A DNA stretch of 64,000 nucleotides from positions 1 to 64,000 of the forward strand of contig JBGUZU010000017.1 of the NCBI GenBank assembly GCA_045223915.1. Reading direction: 5' to 3'. Position numbers and translations under genes: made by a program. Position 1 is the stretch's first letter. Every line of letters begins with the position of its first letter. This DNA is from Ruminimicrobiellum sp045223915. GTDB taxonomy: Bacteria > Elusimicrobiota > Endomicrobiia > Endomicrobiales > Endomicrobiaceae. Below the pieces are notes generated by a model. The model saw only the letters and a program-made list of their open reading frames with translations, was not told the DNA's origin and made no database searches. Positions 1 to 8,424 of the stretch are shown piece after piece.

Positions 1-2939
1 CCGTCTATACTGTCAAGTTCAAGTTCTACTCCTTCTGCTTTTACCGTAGGTTTACTACCTAAATTTGCAGAATATCCCAAAAGTCCGTATGGTTGCCATC
101 CGTTTCCGATTTCAAATTTTGCTTTTACTTGCGGTTCTACCGATATATTATTTATGCTTTGACTGTCTATTTGGGCTCCTTGTGCCGATTCATATTCTTG
201 GCTGTTTACTACTCCGTATACCAATGTTAAGTTCGGCTCCAATACAAAACTGTTTGTTATGTTAAAATTATATCCTGCTTTTGCTGCAACGCTAAACATA
301 TTCATGTCTACATCATCTGTTCCGAAATCAGTATCTATTGATGCTTTGTTAAACATTACATTTGCCGTTAAGCCTGCATACCAACTGTCTTTCATTATCA
401 TTCCGGTCGCACCTAACACATATCCCGTTTGATTCGATTTTACATCTTCTATTTCTTGTTTACTTCCCGCATAACCTAAATAGAATGATACTTGTTTATC
501 TTCTCCTACAGGAAAATCTATTCCTGCTAATGTTCCGTACAAATTGTTATCTACATCGGCATCACCGATTTTTACCGTTTCTTGTGCTACAAACGGTTTT
601 AACCACAAACCTCTTTCTATTTTCCCGCTGTTATCAAATACCTGGTCACCTGCGGAAACATACAAATTGGAAGGATCTATACTTGCTTTTTTACCGCTTG
701 ATGTCTTACCGTTCATATTTGCAAAAACTTGGTTTGCAACCAAAGATTGTGTTGCTGCTCCGCCCGCGGTTGCTGCAATCGCACTTGCTGCTGTTCCTAA
801 ATTTATTTCTCCGCCACCTTCACCCATATTTGTAAATCTAAAACAACCTGTTTCTTTATCATATGCCACATCATAGTTGTATAATGCGGATTTTGCTTTT
901 TTTATGGATTCAACTTTATCTTTTAACACATCATTTGCAAATGTTATTGTCACCCATTCTCCTACTTCTTCGACATCGCTTAATATATTTATTCCTTTTA
1001 CTTTTATTTTTCCACTACTGTTTCCAAAACTTGTTGCTGATATTGTATCCATTTCAGTATTTTCTAAATTTGCATCTACTATCAAATTCAAACTATTGTT
1101 TACAGTTAAATTATTAAAATTATGTGCATTAATGATACTATTTGCCGTATCTATTGTCGGAGAATTTGAAACTGTCAAATTTCCGCCAAACCATTTTCCG
1201 CTCTCTCCTATTTTTATAGTTCCGTTATAAAAATTTATAGTTCCTCTATATCCGCTCATATCTGCATTTAATACTATTTTGCCTATTGTTGGAAGTGTAC
1301 CCGACGATTTGTTAATATTTAAAGTACTTGTATTATCATTCGACGTTATTTTATTATCAAAAATAATATTAGCATTTTTGCTTACCCACAAATTTGTCGT
1401 TCCGATAGTACTTTCTATTGCCGAAATGGCTTTGTTCGTTATCGTAAAAAGCACATCATAATTATCTGCTATTAAGTTAACTTCTCCTCTATAATTGTAA
1501 ATTGAGCCATAACCGCGAGTACCTACATTATTTTCAAATATTGCTCCGTCAGTAAATGTTATTGTTCCCTCATCATTATAAATTGCTCCGGCAAAGTTTG
1601 AGGTATTGTCGGCAAATGTTGCATTACTGCCCATTATAATTGTTCCCAATCTATTATAAATTGCACCACCATAATTTCCGGACGAATTATCCGTAAAACT
1701 TGCATTTTCTCCGATGGTAATAGTTCCGTTATTGTTACATATTGCTCCACCATTTCCATCTGCATTATTGTCTTCAAATGTTGCATCGCCTTGTATAGTT
1801 AATATTCCGTTATTATATACTGCTCCTCCGGAATGTAAGTTCTTTGCTTTGTTTTGATAAAAATATATACCCGAACCGATAGTAGATTTTCCTTTATTAT
1901 CACTATTATATATTGCACCGCCATCACCATTTGATTCATTACAAAGTAGCCATACATTTTTAGCCACTGCCATCTCTCCGGCATTATATATTGCTCCACC
2001 GTCCGAAGTTGCCGTATTGGCTTCAAAAAGCACATTGTCACCAATTGTTATTTTTGCTTTGTGAGAAGAACCATCTTGACTGCGAACTGTCCAAACACTA
2101 TTATCATTATTGTAAATTGCCCCACCTTTTCCTACATTTACGGTAGTAGAACTTGCTTTATTTCCATAAAAAATTGTACTTTCGTATATTATCATTGCTG
2201 CCCCTTCATTATATATCGCCCCACCGGAAGCTCCTGCTTTATTATTTTCAAATTTTGATTGCGATTCCGCTGATGACATTATATAGAAATTACGAAAATA
2301 ATCATATTCTGAATCCAGATGACATATAGCACCACCAAAATCTTTTGCTGTATTGTTTGTAAATTTAAAGTCTGATTCAATAAGTGGACCATTATCAGTA
2401 AGTAATGCTCCACCACAACCATAAGTAGATGTAGTTCCTTTTGCCTCATTCGAATCAAATATTGCATTTTCAGAAATATAAAGAGATCCTGAACAATATA
2501 TCGCTCCACCGGAAGATCCTGCTTTATTACCGATGAATTTTGCATTTTCTCCTACACTAAGAGATCCATTTAAACAACCTATGGCTCCTCCGTTTTTGGT
2601 TGCAGAATTGTAACTAAAAATTGTATCCGAAGCTATTATATCTGTTAGCCCGCTACTTTGGTATATTGCTCCGCCTCTTTGTGCGGTATTTGAAGAAAAT
2701 TCTATTGAAAAACTACTGTTACTGTTGTTGGGCCGTCTTACATAAAGTGTCCCCCCTGATACTAAATAATAACCGCCATTACCTTCTTCGCTATAGTTTT
2801 TACCTCCACTCAATTCAGTATACTTCTCACCATAAGGAACTTCATAAAATCTACTAGCAAAAATATTTTGCACGTTTAATAACATTACAATTATTACTAC
2901 CGAAAAAATTTTTACCAACAACTTGTTTGAACTTTTCAT
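1..2939 (-). CDS. Pmp-like autotransporter adhesin (C-terminus cut by window edge)
   Basis: Reading the minus strand from ATG at 2939 gives 979 stop-free codons that run off the left edge. The start follows a GGGGAG ribosome-binding site. Residues 1-28 form a signal peptide ending near IFA. Residues about 75-480 hold about a dozen copies of a repeat with FxxN followed by GGA[IVL]YN, plus two degenerate copies (AGAIYN, YGSIYN). FxxN and GGA[ILV] are the hallmark pair of chlamydial polymorphic membrane proteins and imply a right-handed beta-helix passenger. From about residue 740 the sequence (GRxGLWLKPF-like strands, alternating hydrophobic residues, YxGLTANVMF) resembles an autotransporter beta-barrel, whose end is missing here. 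Inferred role: surface adhesin or colonisation factor secreted by type V transport. It appears monocistronic. The barrel assignment is by pattern only. Confidence 0.85.
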   Translation of the reverse strand, partial: MKSSNKLLVKIFSVVIIVMLLNVQNIFASRFYEVPYGEKYTELSGGKNYSEEGNGGYYLVSGGTLYVRRPNNSNSSFSIEFSSNTAQRGGAIYQSSGLTDIIASDTIFSYNSATKNGGAIGCLNGSLSVGENAKFIGNKAGSSGGAIYCSGSLYISENAIFDSNEAKGTTSTYGCGGALLTDNGPLIESDFKFTNNTAKDFGGAICHLDSEYDYFRNFYIMSSAESQSKFENNKAGASGGAIYNEGAAMIIYESTIFYGNKASSTTVNVGKGGAIYNNDNSVWTVRSQDGSSHKAKITIGDNVLFEANTATSDGGAIYNAGEMAVAKNVWLLCNESNGDGGAIYNSDNKGKSTIGSGIYFYQNKAKNLHSGGAVYNNGILTIQGDATFEDNNADGNGGAICNNNGTITIGENASFTDNSSGNYGGAIYNRLGTIIMGSNATFADNTSNFAGAIYNDEGTITFTDGAIFENNVGTRGYGSIYNYRGEVNLIADNYDVLFTITNKAISAIESTIGTTNLWVSKNANIIFDNKITSNDNTSTLNINKSSGTLPTIGKIVLNADMSGYRGTINFYNGTIKIGESGKWFGGNLTVSNSPTIDTANSIINAHNFNNLTVNNSLNLIVDANLENTEMDTISATSFGNSSGKIKVKGINILSDVEEVGEWVTITFANDVLKDKVESIKKAKSALYNYDVAYDKETGCFRFTNMGEGGGEINLGTAASAIAATAGGAATQSLVANQVFANMNGKTSSGKKASIDPSNLYVSAGDQVFDNSGKIERGLWLKPFVAQETVKIGDADVDNNLYGTLAGIDFPVGEDKQVSFYLGYAGSKQEIEDVKSNQTGYVLGATGMIMKDSWYAGLTANVMFNKASIDTDFGTDDVDMNMFSVAAKAGYNFNITNSFVLEPNLTLVYGVVNSQEYESAQGAQIDSQSINNISVEPQVKAKFEIGNGWQPYGLLGYSANLGSKPTVKAEGVELELDSID

Positions 2940-2954
2940 ATTTTCTCCCCTATA

Positions 2955-2975
2955 AAAATTGCCTTCAGCAATTTT
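2955..2975 (-). promoter_or_regulatory. Hairpin just upstream of the adhesin ribosome-binding site
   Basis: AAAATTGC (2955-2962) pairs perfectly with GCAATTTT (2968-2975) across a 5-base loop. On the minus strand it is followed by a short T run and then the GGGGAG ribosome-binding site of the adhesin. It may be a leader hairpin or a terminator-like attenuator. A near twin lies upstream of pssA (4098-4116). Confidence 0.4.
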
Positions 2976-3033
2976 TTAGCTTATAGCTTAAAGCTCATGG
3001 TTTAATAATGAATTTTTATAATAGTTAACTACG

Positions 3034-3105
3034 AGATCCCGTATCAAGTACGGGATGACAACTACTACAACGACAATGGATTACTTCGCTTCGCTCGTAA
3101 TGACG
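3034..3105. repeat. Intergenic palindromic repeat pair (intact copy)
   Basis: Two palindromes lie in tandem. The first has an 8-bp stem, ATCCCGTA (3036-3043) with TACGGGAT (3049-3056), followed by GACAAC. The second, at 3080-3101, has ATTAC...GTAAT arms around TTCGCTTCGCTC and is followed by TGACGAC. Neither is in a reading frame. Their form (palindrome then TGACRAC) is that of dispersed intergenic repeats found in many copies in some bacterial genomes; only this window can be seen, so copy number is unknown. Confidence 0.6.
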
Positions 3106-3121
3106 ACACTAAAAGAACAAA

Positions 3122-3160
3122 TAAAAAAACAGGTAGTGTTAATTAACACTCCTGTTTGTT
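3122..3160 (-). terminator. Rho-independent terminator for psd-pssA
   Basis: AACAGG-AGTGTTAA pairs with TTAACACT-CCTGTT in a near-perfect palindrome. On the minus strand it is followed by TTTTTTATTT. It lies about 120 bases past the pssA stop and upstream of the adhesin, so it would insulate the adhesin from read-through. Confidence 0.75.
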
Positions 3161-3166
3161 AAACTA

Positions 3167-3195
3167 TGATATTCCGCATCAAGTACAGAATTACA
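3167..3195. repeat. Degenerate second copy of the palindromic repeat
   Basis: The stretch ATTCCGCATCAAGTACAGAAT followed by TACAAT aligns over its length to the intact copy at 3034-3062 (ATCCCGTATCAAGTACGGGAT then GACAAC), with substitutions that break the stem. It looks like a decayed member of the same family. Between it and pssA (3196-3279) I see only AT-rich sequence. Confidence 0.45.
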
Positions 3196-3279
3196 ATAGG
3201 AAAAATTCTCTCTAACAAAAGAGACTCTGTCTATAAAATGTTTATTTTCCTTTTTTTTATTCATGTTTTTTGGTTAAAA

Positions 3280-4080
3280 CTATTTGTTTTCTTTTTTATT
3301 TTTGGATAATGCTTTTCTTATTTTATAACCTCTAACCAAAAGAACTACAAATCCGGAAAGTATATAGAGTAAAAATATTATAAAAATTGTATTTTGCGGA
3401 TATGTAAAAATTAAAGCAACAAACACAACTGCCAAGAAAAAAACTTGTATAGATTTCGGTCTTGTCCACTTAATATGTTTAAATGCTCCGTAAGGAACTG
3501 TTGATACCATTAAGAAAGCAAGTATTAACATTATTACAGGCATTGCATTAAAGAAAAACGGCATCTTTTTCATAAGTAACGGAATAGTTTTAAAATTCAA
3601 AACAGTTCCGTCGAATATTTCATAACTTAAAACAAAAGAAGCAATTAAGCCGGCTGATGCAGGAGTAGGAAGTCCGGAAAAAGTGTCGCTTTTAGCTTTA
3701 TTTTCATCGGGCGGTTCCATAGCTTTAACATTGAACTTTGCAAGTCTTGTAGCACTTGCAACGACAAAAATAACGGCTATTGCAATTCCGACATTTCCCA
3801 TTGTATTTAAAACCAACTGATATATTAAAACTGCAGGAGCAACACCGAAAGAAACCAAGTCACATAATGAATCAAATTCCATACCGAATTTGCTCATTGT
3901 TTTTGTAAGCCTTGCAACTCTACCGTCACTCATATCAAAAGCAATCGCAAGTATTATAAACCATGCGGCAGCATTAAAGTTTCCGTTTATTGCACATATT
4001 ACCGAAATAAAACCGGATGCTAAATTTCCGGCTGTAAACATACTTGGCAAAACATATAAACCTTTTCTTAAAGAAGGCAT
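3280..4080 (-). CDS. pssA: Phosphatidylserine synthase (CDP-diacylglycerol-serine O-phosphatidyltransferase)
   Basis: Condenses CDP-diacylglycerol with serine in the inner membrane, the first step to phosphatidylethanolamine. The CDP-alcohol phosphotransferase motif D-x2-DG-x2-AR-x8-G-x3-D-x3-D is complete: D49, D52-G53, A56-R57, G66, D70 and D74 (266-residue numbering). Several hydrophobic helices follow, and the Lys-rich C-terminus is cytoplasmic in type. I place the start at 4080 (MPSLRKG) because GGAG lies 7 bases upstream; the in-frame ATG at 4092 contains that GGAG and has no site of its own. The gene follows psd, the next enzyme of the pathway, by 34 bases with a hairpin in between. 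Confidence 0.93.
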   Translation of the reverse strand: MPSLRKGLYVLPSMFTAGNLASGFISVICAINGNFNAAAWFIILAIAFDMSDGRVARLTKTMSKFGMEFDSLCDLVSFGVAPAVLIYQLVLNTMGNVGIAIAVIFVVASATRLAKFNVKAMEPPDENKAKSDTFSGLPTPASAGLIASFVLSYEIFDGTVLNFKTIPLLMKKMPFFFNAMPVIMLILAFLMVSTVPYGAFKHIKWTRPKSIQVFFLAVVFVALIFTYPQNTIFIIFLLYILSGFVVLLVRGYKIRKALSKNKKENK

Positions 4081-4097
4081 TTTTTTCTCCATTATAA

Positions 4098-4116
4098 AAA
4101 ATCGCTCTGCGATTTT
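4098..4116 (-). terminator. Intercistronic hairpin between psd and pssA
   Basis: An 8-bp perfect stem, AAAATCGC (4098-4105) with GCGATTTT (4109-4116), overlaps the psd stop codon. On the minus strand it is followed by T6 and then the pssA ribosome-binding site. It looks like a weak terminator or attenuator that could lower pssA relative to psd. It resembles the hairpin at 2955-2975. Confidence 0.45.
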
Positions 4117-4720
4117 ATTTTATTATTGCAAATATACTAAGACCTGAAGTTACTTTATCCCCTACTTTTACTCTTACATCGTAACCTGCAGGCATAATCA
4201 AATCCACCTGGGAACTAAACTTAATAACCCCTATTTTATCACCTTGATTTACAACATCACCCGGTTTTACCCAAGCAACACATCTTCTTGCAAGAATACC
4301 TGCAATCTGTTTTACTATATAGGTCCCGTTTTCGTTCTCTATTGTTATAATATTTTGTTCATTTTCAATATATGCTTCAGGCAAATGCGCTTTCAAAAAT
4401 TTACCCGGTTTATGTTCAACTGATTTTACCGTTCCGGAAATCGGAGATCTTTGCAAATGGACATTAGCAACAGACATAAAAACTCTAACTTCGGTTTGTC
4501 CGTTCTCGTTTTCAATTACATTCATTACAGTTCCGTTACATGGTGATAAAATAAAATTTTTATCTGCATTTATAGTTAAGTTAGGATCTCTGAAAAACAA
4601 AAGGCAACCTATTGATAAAAGATAACAAATAACAGCCAAAGGCGGGAATATCAAATTAAAAATAATACCGACTATAAAAAAACCTAGAATAAACGGATAA
4701 CCTTCTTTAACTATTTTCAT
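4115..4720 (-). CDS. psd: Phosphatidylserine decarboxylase proenzyme, short type
   Basis: Decarboxylates phosphatidylserine to phosphatidylethanolamine using a self-made pyruvoyl group. At 201 residues it matches the short family rather than the roughly 300-residue enterobacterial type. Two N-terminal hydrophobic segments (about 10-45) anchor it. The self-cleavage site is FSS (residues 168-170), followed by VDL; short-family enzymes usually have F-G-S here, so S170 should become the pyruvoyl, with S169 in place of the usual glycine. The start at 4720 follows AAGGAG. It is the first gene of psd-pssA. Confidence 0.9.
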   Translation of the reverse strand: MKIVKEGYPFILGFFIVGIIFNLIFPPLAVICYLLSIGCLLFFRDPNLTINADKNFILSPCNGTVMNVIENENGQTEVRVFMSVANVHLQRSPISGTVKSVEHKPGKFLKAHLPEAYIENEQNIITIENENGTYIVKQIAGILARRCVAWVKPGDVVNQGDKIGVIKFSSQVDLIMPAGYDVRVKVGDKVTSGLSIFAIIK

Positions 4721-4793
4721 AACTTATTCTCCTTAAAAACAACTACAAATCTAAATGGTTATTTTATCATATTGACTAACAATATTCAAACAG

Positions 4794-5588
4794 TTAAGCC
4801 TTTTTTATTTGCGAAGCTTTAAAAGTTTTTATATTGTTTTCAGACAATTCAACATTAAAAGTTTCTTTTATACAATCAACAGAAACAATTTTTCCTTTAC
4901 CGTTGGGTGTCATTACCATTTCCCCAACTTTCGGATGTTTGTTTTTAAAGCAAACATAATTGTCATACTCATAAGCCAAACAACACATCAATCTTCCGCA
5001 TAATCCGGAAAGTTTTGAAGTATTTAAAGATAAATCCTGATCTTTTGCCATATCTATTGTTACGGAAGAAAAATCTTTCAAGAAGATTTGACAACATAAC
5101 TGTTTACCGCAAACACCTACACCGCCGACAATTTTAGATTCATCTCTAACACCTATCTGAACCATTTGTATTCTTGTTTTTAAAGAATGAGCCAAATCTT
5201 TTATAAGTTCTCTGAAATCAACTCTTGTTTCAGATGTGTAATAAATAAAAAGTTTTGTTCTGTCGAAAGTATATTGAACACAAGTCAATTTCATATCGAG
5301 TTTATGTTCTTGAACTTTTTTTGAAACAGTCACTCTAGCCTGTGCATTTTTATTTTCATTGTTAACAAGTCTTTTTAAATCATTTTCCGTAGCTATTCTC
5401 AAAATTTTTCCGATATACACATCTTTTGAAGGCTGCATATTTTTTTCTTTTTCGCAAACTACACCAAACTCGGTTCCGTGCTCTGTTTCAAGTATAACTT
5501 TATCGTTTAAATTTACCGTATATTTACCTGTTTGAGCATAAACTTTATCTTTAATTCTTCTAACTATTACTCCGACTACCATAGGCAT
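4794..5588 (-). CDS. PSP1-domain protein (RicT/YaaT-like)
   Basis: The 264-residue protein has the PSP1 core with the Cys motifs CGKQLCC (about 160) and CGRLMCC (about 200). These are the residues that bind Fe-S in the Bacillus RicT/YaaT complex, which affects RNA maturation and development. C-terminal KOW-like strands (VGEMVMTPNGKGKIVSVD) follow. Gene order tmk-holB-PSP1 is the same as in Firmicutes and many other phyla. The gap to holB is 16 bases, so it is probably cotranscribed. The exact function in this organism is not shown by the sequence. Confidence 0.85.
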   Translation of the reverse strand: MPMVVGVIVRRIKDKVYAQTGKYTVNLNDKVILETEHGTEFGVVCEKEKNMQPSKDVYIGKILRIATENDLKRLVNNENKNAQARVTVSKKVQEHKLDMKLTCVQYTFDRTKLFIYYTSETRVDFRELIKDLAHSLKTRIQMVQIGVRDESKIVGGVGVCGKQLCCQIFLKDFSSVTIDMAKDQDLSLNTSKLSGLCGRLMCCLAYEYDNYVCFKNKHPKVGEMVMTPNGKGKIVSVDCIKETFNVELSENNIKTFKASQIKKA

Positions 5589-5604
5589 AACTTTATATCT
5601 CCGT

Positions 5605-6558
5605 TTACTTTATTTTAGAATTTATATATAAAAACAAATTGTCTAACACATTTGTAGGGTTAGCATTTTGTTCCAAATATTTTTTACTTTGTGACAATTG
5701 TTCAATAATATTAGCATACTTACCGGGATTTTGTCTAAAATTTTTAGTTGCATTTTCCGTAATAATGCTAACAGCCTCTATAGCACTATCTCTATCTTTT
5801 GCAACAGATTTACTTTTTATGAGAATATCCGCTAATGCCAATTTTTTGCTTGTTAACTCTGTCCATAAAGTGGAATACTCATTTTGAGTATTCAGCATTA
5901 ATTGTTCCGCTTTTTCTATCGAGCCGTCAGCCATATCTGCAATTTTATCGGCATTTTCCTGTGATAAGAAATGTTTTTCCTGCAAATATTTAGACACCTC
6001 ATCAGCATGCAAAGGTTGAAAAAAAACCGTTTGAGATCTCGACAAAATTGTTACCGGAATTGTTTCTTTATGTTTTGCTATTAGTATTATTATCGTGTTA
6101 TCAGGCGGTTCTTCAAGAGTTTTTAGTAAACAATTAAAAGCCTCTATTGTCATTTTTTCTGCCGGTTCTATAATAAAGAACTTCCATTTCCCGTCAGTAG
6201 CTTTAATATAAACTTTTTCCTGCATATATCTAATAAGCTTTATACCGAGTTTTGTTTTACCCTTTTCGCTTTCTTTTTCGGCAATTTCGTCTTGTTTTTC
6301 AAAATTTATTATATGTAAATCCGGAAATGTTCCCTTATCAATATGTTCACAGGATAAACAGTGGTTGCACGGACCTGCATCAACTTTTGTATAATCATTG
6401 ATAGTACAATTCAATATCTTTGCAAATTCTATTGCAGTAAGCATTTTACCGGTTCCTTCTTCACCCATAAAAATATAAGCATGCGGAATCTTATTATTTT
6501 TTATTTGTTCGGAAAGAATTTTTTTTGCTTTATCTTGTGCCATTATTTTTTCAAACAT
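5605..6558 (-). CDS. holB: DNA polymerase III delta-prime subunit
   Basis: A clamp-loader AAA+ ATPase subunit of 317 residues. The P-loop GEEGTGK is at residues 32-38. The zinc-module cysteines C51, C64, C67 and C70 (the CNHCLSC segment) are typical of DnaX/HolB proteins. The sensor motif region ILSRSQTVFF is near residue 170. It starts inside the end of tmk (8-base overlap), indicating translational coupling. Confidence 0.9.
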   Translation of the reverse strand: MFEKIMAQDKAKKILSEQIKNNKIPHAYIFMGEEGTGKMLTAIEFAKILNCTINDYTKVDAGPCNHCLSCEHIDKGTFPDLHIINFEKQDEIAEKESEKGKTKLGIKLIRYMQEKVYIKATDGKWKFFIIEPAEKMTIEAFNCLLKTLEEPPDNTIIILIAKHKETIPVTILSRSQTVFFQPLHADEVSKYLQEKHFLSQENADKIADMADGSIEKAEQLMLNTQNEYSTLWTELTSKKLALADILIKSKSVAKDRDSAIEAVSIITENATKNFRQNPGKYANIIEQLSQSKKYLEQNANPTNVLDNLFLYINSKIK

Positions 6559-7210
6559 ATATTTTCTTCTTCTTAAAAAATTTATCTATTTCTTTATTTA
6601 TTTCTTTTTGAGTCTTTTCTATTACTTCACTGGTTTTTACTTTTTTTATTCTGTTAGGATATTTTTTTACAAGTTCAAGGAAACCTTTTCTTACATTGTT
6701 ATGAAATTTCAAACTTTCTCTTTCTATTCTGTCACCGCCGGTAAGTTTCCCCTTATTAACGGATTTTGCTTTTTTTATGCCTTTATTCGGGTTTATATCC
6801 AAATATATCGTTAAATCGGGTTTTAACCCGGATGTTGCTATATTGTTCAATTTTTTTATTATTTCCTTATCTATTCCCCTTGCATATCCTTGATAAGCAA
6901 GTGTGGAATCTGTAAACCTGTCACAAATAACAATATGTCCTTTCTTTAAATTCGGTTTTATAATATCTTCCAAATGTTGTGCTCTTGAGGCTTCGTACAA
7001 CATTAATTCACAATAAGGTGCAACATTAAAATTAGGATTGAGCAAAATGTTTCTTACTTGTTCGGCAACAATACTCCCACCAGGTTCTCTTGTTAAAACA
7101 ACCGTTAATCCTTTGCTTTCCAAATATTTTTTAAGTAATTCGGATTGTGTGGTTTTTCCGCAGCCCTCACATCCTTCTATTGTAATAAAAATCGGTTTCT
7201 TATATTTCAT
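6551..7210 (-). CDS. tmk: Thymidylate kinase
   Basis: Phosphorylates dTMP to dTDP for DNA synthesis. The P-loop EGCEGCGKTT is at residues 12-21, the dTMP-binding REPGGS is near 41, and DRF...YQG (about 97-108) is the DRX motif region. The C-terminus is Lys-rich and the LID region (about 140-160) is basic. It is the first gene of tmk-holB-PSP1. The transcript leader should be very short, because the proposed -10 ends only 12 bases before the ATG; an AGGA lies just upstream of the start. Confidence 0.93.
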   Translation of the reverse strand: MKYKKPIFITIEGCEGCGKTTQSELLKKYLESKGLTVVLTREPGGSIVAEQVRNILLNPNFNVAPYCELMLYEASRAQHLEDIIKPNLKKGHIVICDRFTDSTLAYQGYARGIDKEIIKKLNNIATSGLKPDLTIYLDINPNKGIKKAKSVNKGKLTGGDRIERESLKFHNNVRKGFLELVKKYPNRIKKVKTSEVIEKTQKEINKEIDKFFKKKKIYV

Positions 7211-7222
7211 ATATCCTGAAAT

Positions 7223-7250
7223 TTTATAAAAAAAAGCTATATAGTGTCAA
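7223..7250 (-). promoter_or_regulatory. Sigma70-type promoter for tmk-holB-PSP1
   Basis: On the minus strand TTGACA (7245-7250) and TATAAA (7223-7228) are separated by 16 bases. This is a consensus -35 with a good -10, facing tmk. It is paired back-to-back with the plus-strand promoter at 7280-7308. Confidence 0.6.
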
Positions 7251-7279
7251 AGCAAATAAACTGTTTATGATTATTTGTA

Positions 7280-7308
7280 TTGTCTAATATTTTTAAACTT
7301 GCTATAAT
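7280..7308 (+). promoter_or_regulatory. Sigma70-type extended -10 promoter for the zinc-ribbon gene and rnpB
   Basis: TTGTCT (7280-7285), a 17-base spacer, then TATAAT (7303-7308) preceded by TGC, an extended -10. The first gene starts 31 bases downstream of the -10. This is one of the best promoters in the window and probably drives the zinc-ribbon gene and rnpB, possibly reading into the division cluster. Confidence 0.75.
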
Positions 7309-7338
7309 TTACTAAATTTATAATTTAATGGAGATATA

Positions 7339-8064
7339 ATGGAAAATTTAAAAGAAACTTTAGAGCTTTTATATACATTACAAGAAAAGGATGTAAAAAT
7401 ATTTGAATTAAAAGAAAATCTTACAAAATTACCGAAGATAATAGATGACAAAAACAAACAAATCGCAGATTTAAAAACAAGCTTTGAAAACAAAAAAGCC
7501 GAATATGTAAGATTAAATTCACTAAAAAAAGAAAAAGAAGCTTTACTTGCAACGAAAGAAGCTGCGATAGCAAAACATACTTCGGATTTGAACACAATTA
7601 AAGCAAACGATATGTACAAAAATTGCTTACTTGAAATAGAAAAAGCTAAAGCGGATAAAAGTGTTGTAGAAGATGAAATTTTGCAACTTATGGAAGATAT
7701 CGATAAAGAACTTGTAAATTTAAAGAAATATGAAGAGGAAACAAAAGCAAAAGAATCTGAAATAAACAAAGAAATTGAAGAATCTAAACAAACCATAGAA
7801 AAAGCTAAAGAAAATATAGAAACGGTACAAAAAGAAAGAGATGAGTTTGCTAAAACGATAGATAAAAATATTTTATCTCAATATGAAAGAATAAGAGAAA
7901 GCAGAAACGGGCAGGGAATAGCAACCATCGACGGTGAAAGTTGCAGCGGATGTAACATGGTTTTAAGACCGCAATTAATAGTTCAAGCAACAAAATGCAA
8001 AGAACTTGTATATTGCGATAATTGTTCCAGAATATTATTTAATAAAAAAGGGATTCAAGAATAA
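7339..8064 (+). CDS. Coiled-coil protein with C-terminal C4 zinc ribbon (COG1579 type)
   Basis: The 241-residue protein is a long Lys/Glu-rich coiled coil (residues about 5-185) followed by a zinc ribbon with C202-x2-C205 and C226-x2-C229. This is the COG1579 / zf-RING_7 architecture, of unsettled function; a nucleic-acid-binding or scaffold role is often supposed. Known context: in Actinobacteria and other phyla this gene also lies immediately before rnpB, as it does here with only 3 bases between. A ribosome-binding site (GGAG) precedes the ATG. Confidence 0.85.
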   Translation: MENLKETLELLYTLQEKDVKIFELKENLTKLPKIIDDKNKQIADLKTSFENKKAEYVRLNSLKKEKEALLATKEAAIAKHTSDLNTIKANDMYKNCLLEIEKAKADKSVVEDEILQLMEDIDKELVNLKKYEEETKAKESEINKEIEESKQTIEKAKENIETVQKERDEFAKTIDKNILSQYERIRESRNGQGIATIDGESCSGCNMVLRPQLIVQATKCKELVYCDNCSRILFNKKGIQE

Positions 8065-8067
8065 AAT

Positions 8068-8400
8068 AGCAGATGGCTCGTGGTCGCTTTACATTTATTG
8101 TAAAGAGGAAAGTCCGAACTTTACTCTCCTTCGGGAGAAAAACGGTAGTGGGCAATTCCCACAGTCCGCGAGGATAGAGGTGCGAGCAGAGACGATCTTT
8201 TCCGAAAGGGAAAGGTGTTCCTTGAAAAAGGAATAGCTCTTACTATAACCAAGGTAAGAGGTGAAACGGCTAAATCCTTACCGGAAAGCAAGATAGCAGT
8301 TATTATCGCTTGACTATATAAAGTAATTTATATAGCAGAGAAATGACCACAATGTTTACTTGTAAACATACAGAATTCGGTGTATAACCATCTGCTTTTT
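8068..8400 (+). ncRNA. rnpB: RNase P RNA
   Basis: Catalytic RNA of RNase P, which matures tRNA 5' ends. The conserved GAGGAAAGTCC is at 8105-8115. ACAGAATTCGG near the 3' end is the P4 partner region (usual ACAGAA-CCCGG). Terminal helix P1 is AGCAGATGG (8068-8076) with CCATCTGCT (8388-8396). A hairpin TCTCC-TTCG-GGAGA (about 8124-8138) and an AGTCCGCGAGG segment also fit. A T run after P1 (8396-8400) may terminate it. There is no room for its own upstream gap, so it is probably processed from the zinc-ribbon transcript. Confidence 0.93.
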
Positions 8401-8424
8401 ATTCTTAAGATATATCACTCCGAA

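Noticed and set aside
1..2860. Plus-strand frames across the adhesin region
   Set aside because: They are Leu/Pro/Ser-rich antisense readings of the long minus-strand repeat protein, without ribosome-binding sites.
7302..7796. Minus-strand frame of 164 residues over the zinc-ribbon gene
   Set aside because: It is the Ser/Phe-rich antisense of a coiled-coil Lys/Glu gene and overlaps the promoter region.
8380..8424. N-terminal extension of rsmH
   Set aside because: It would lie inside the 3' end of rnpB; the ATG at 8425 gives the family-typical N-terminus.
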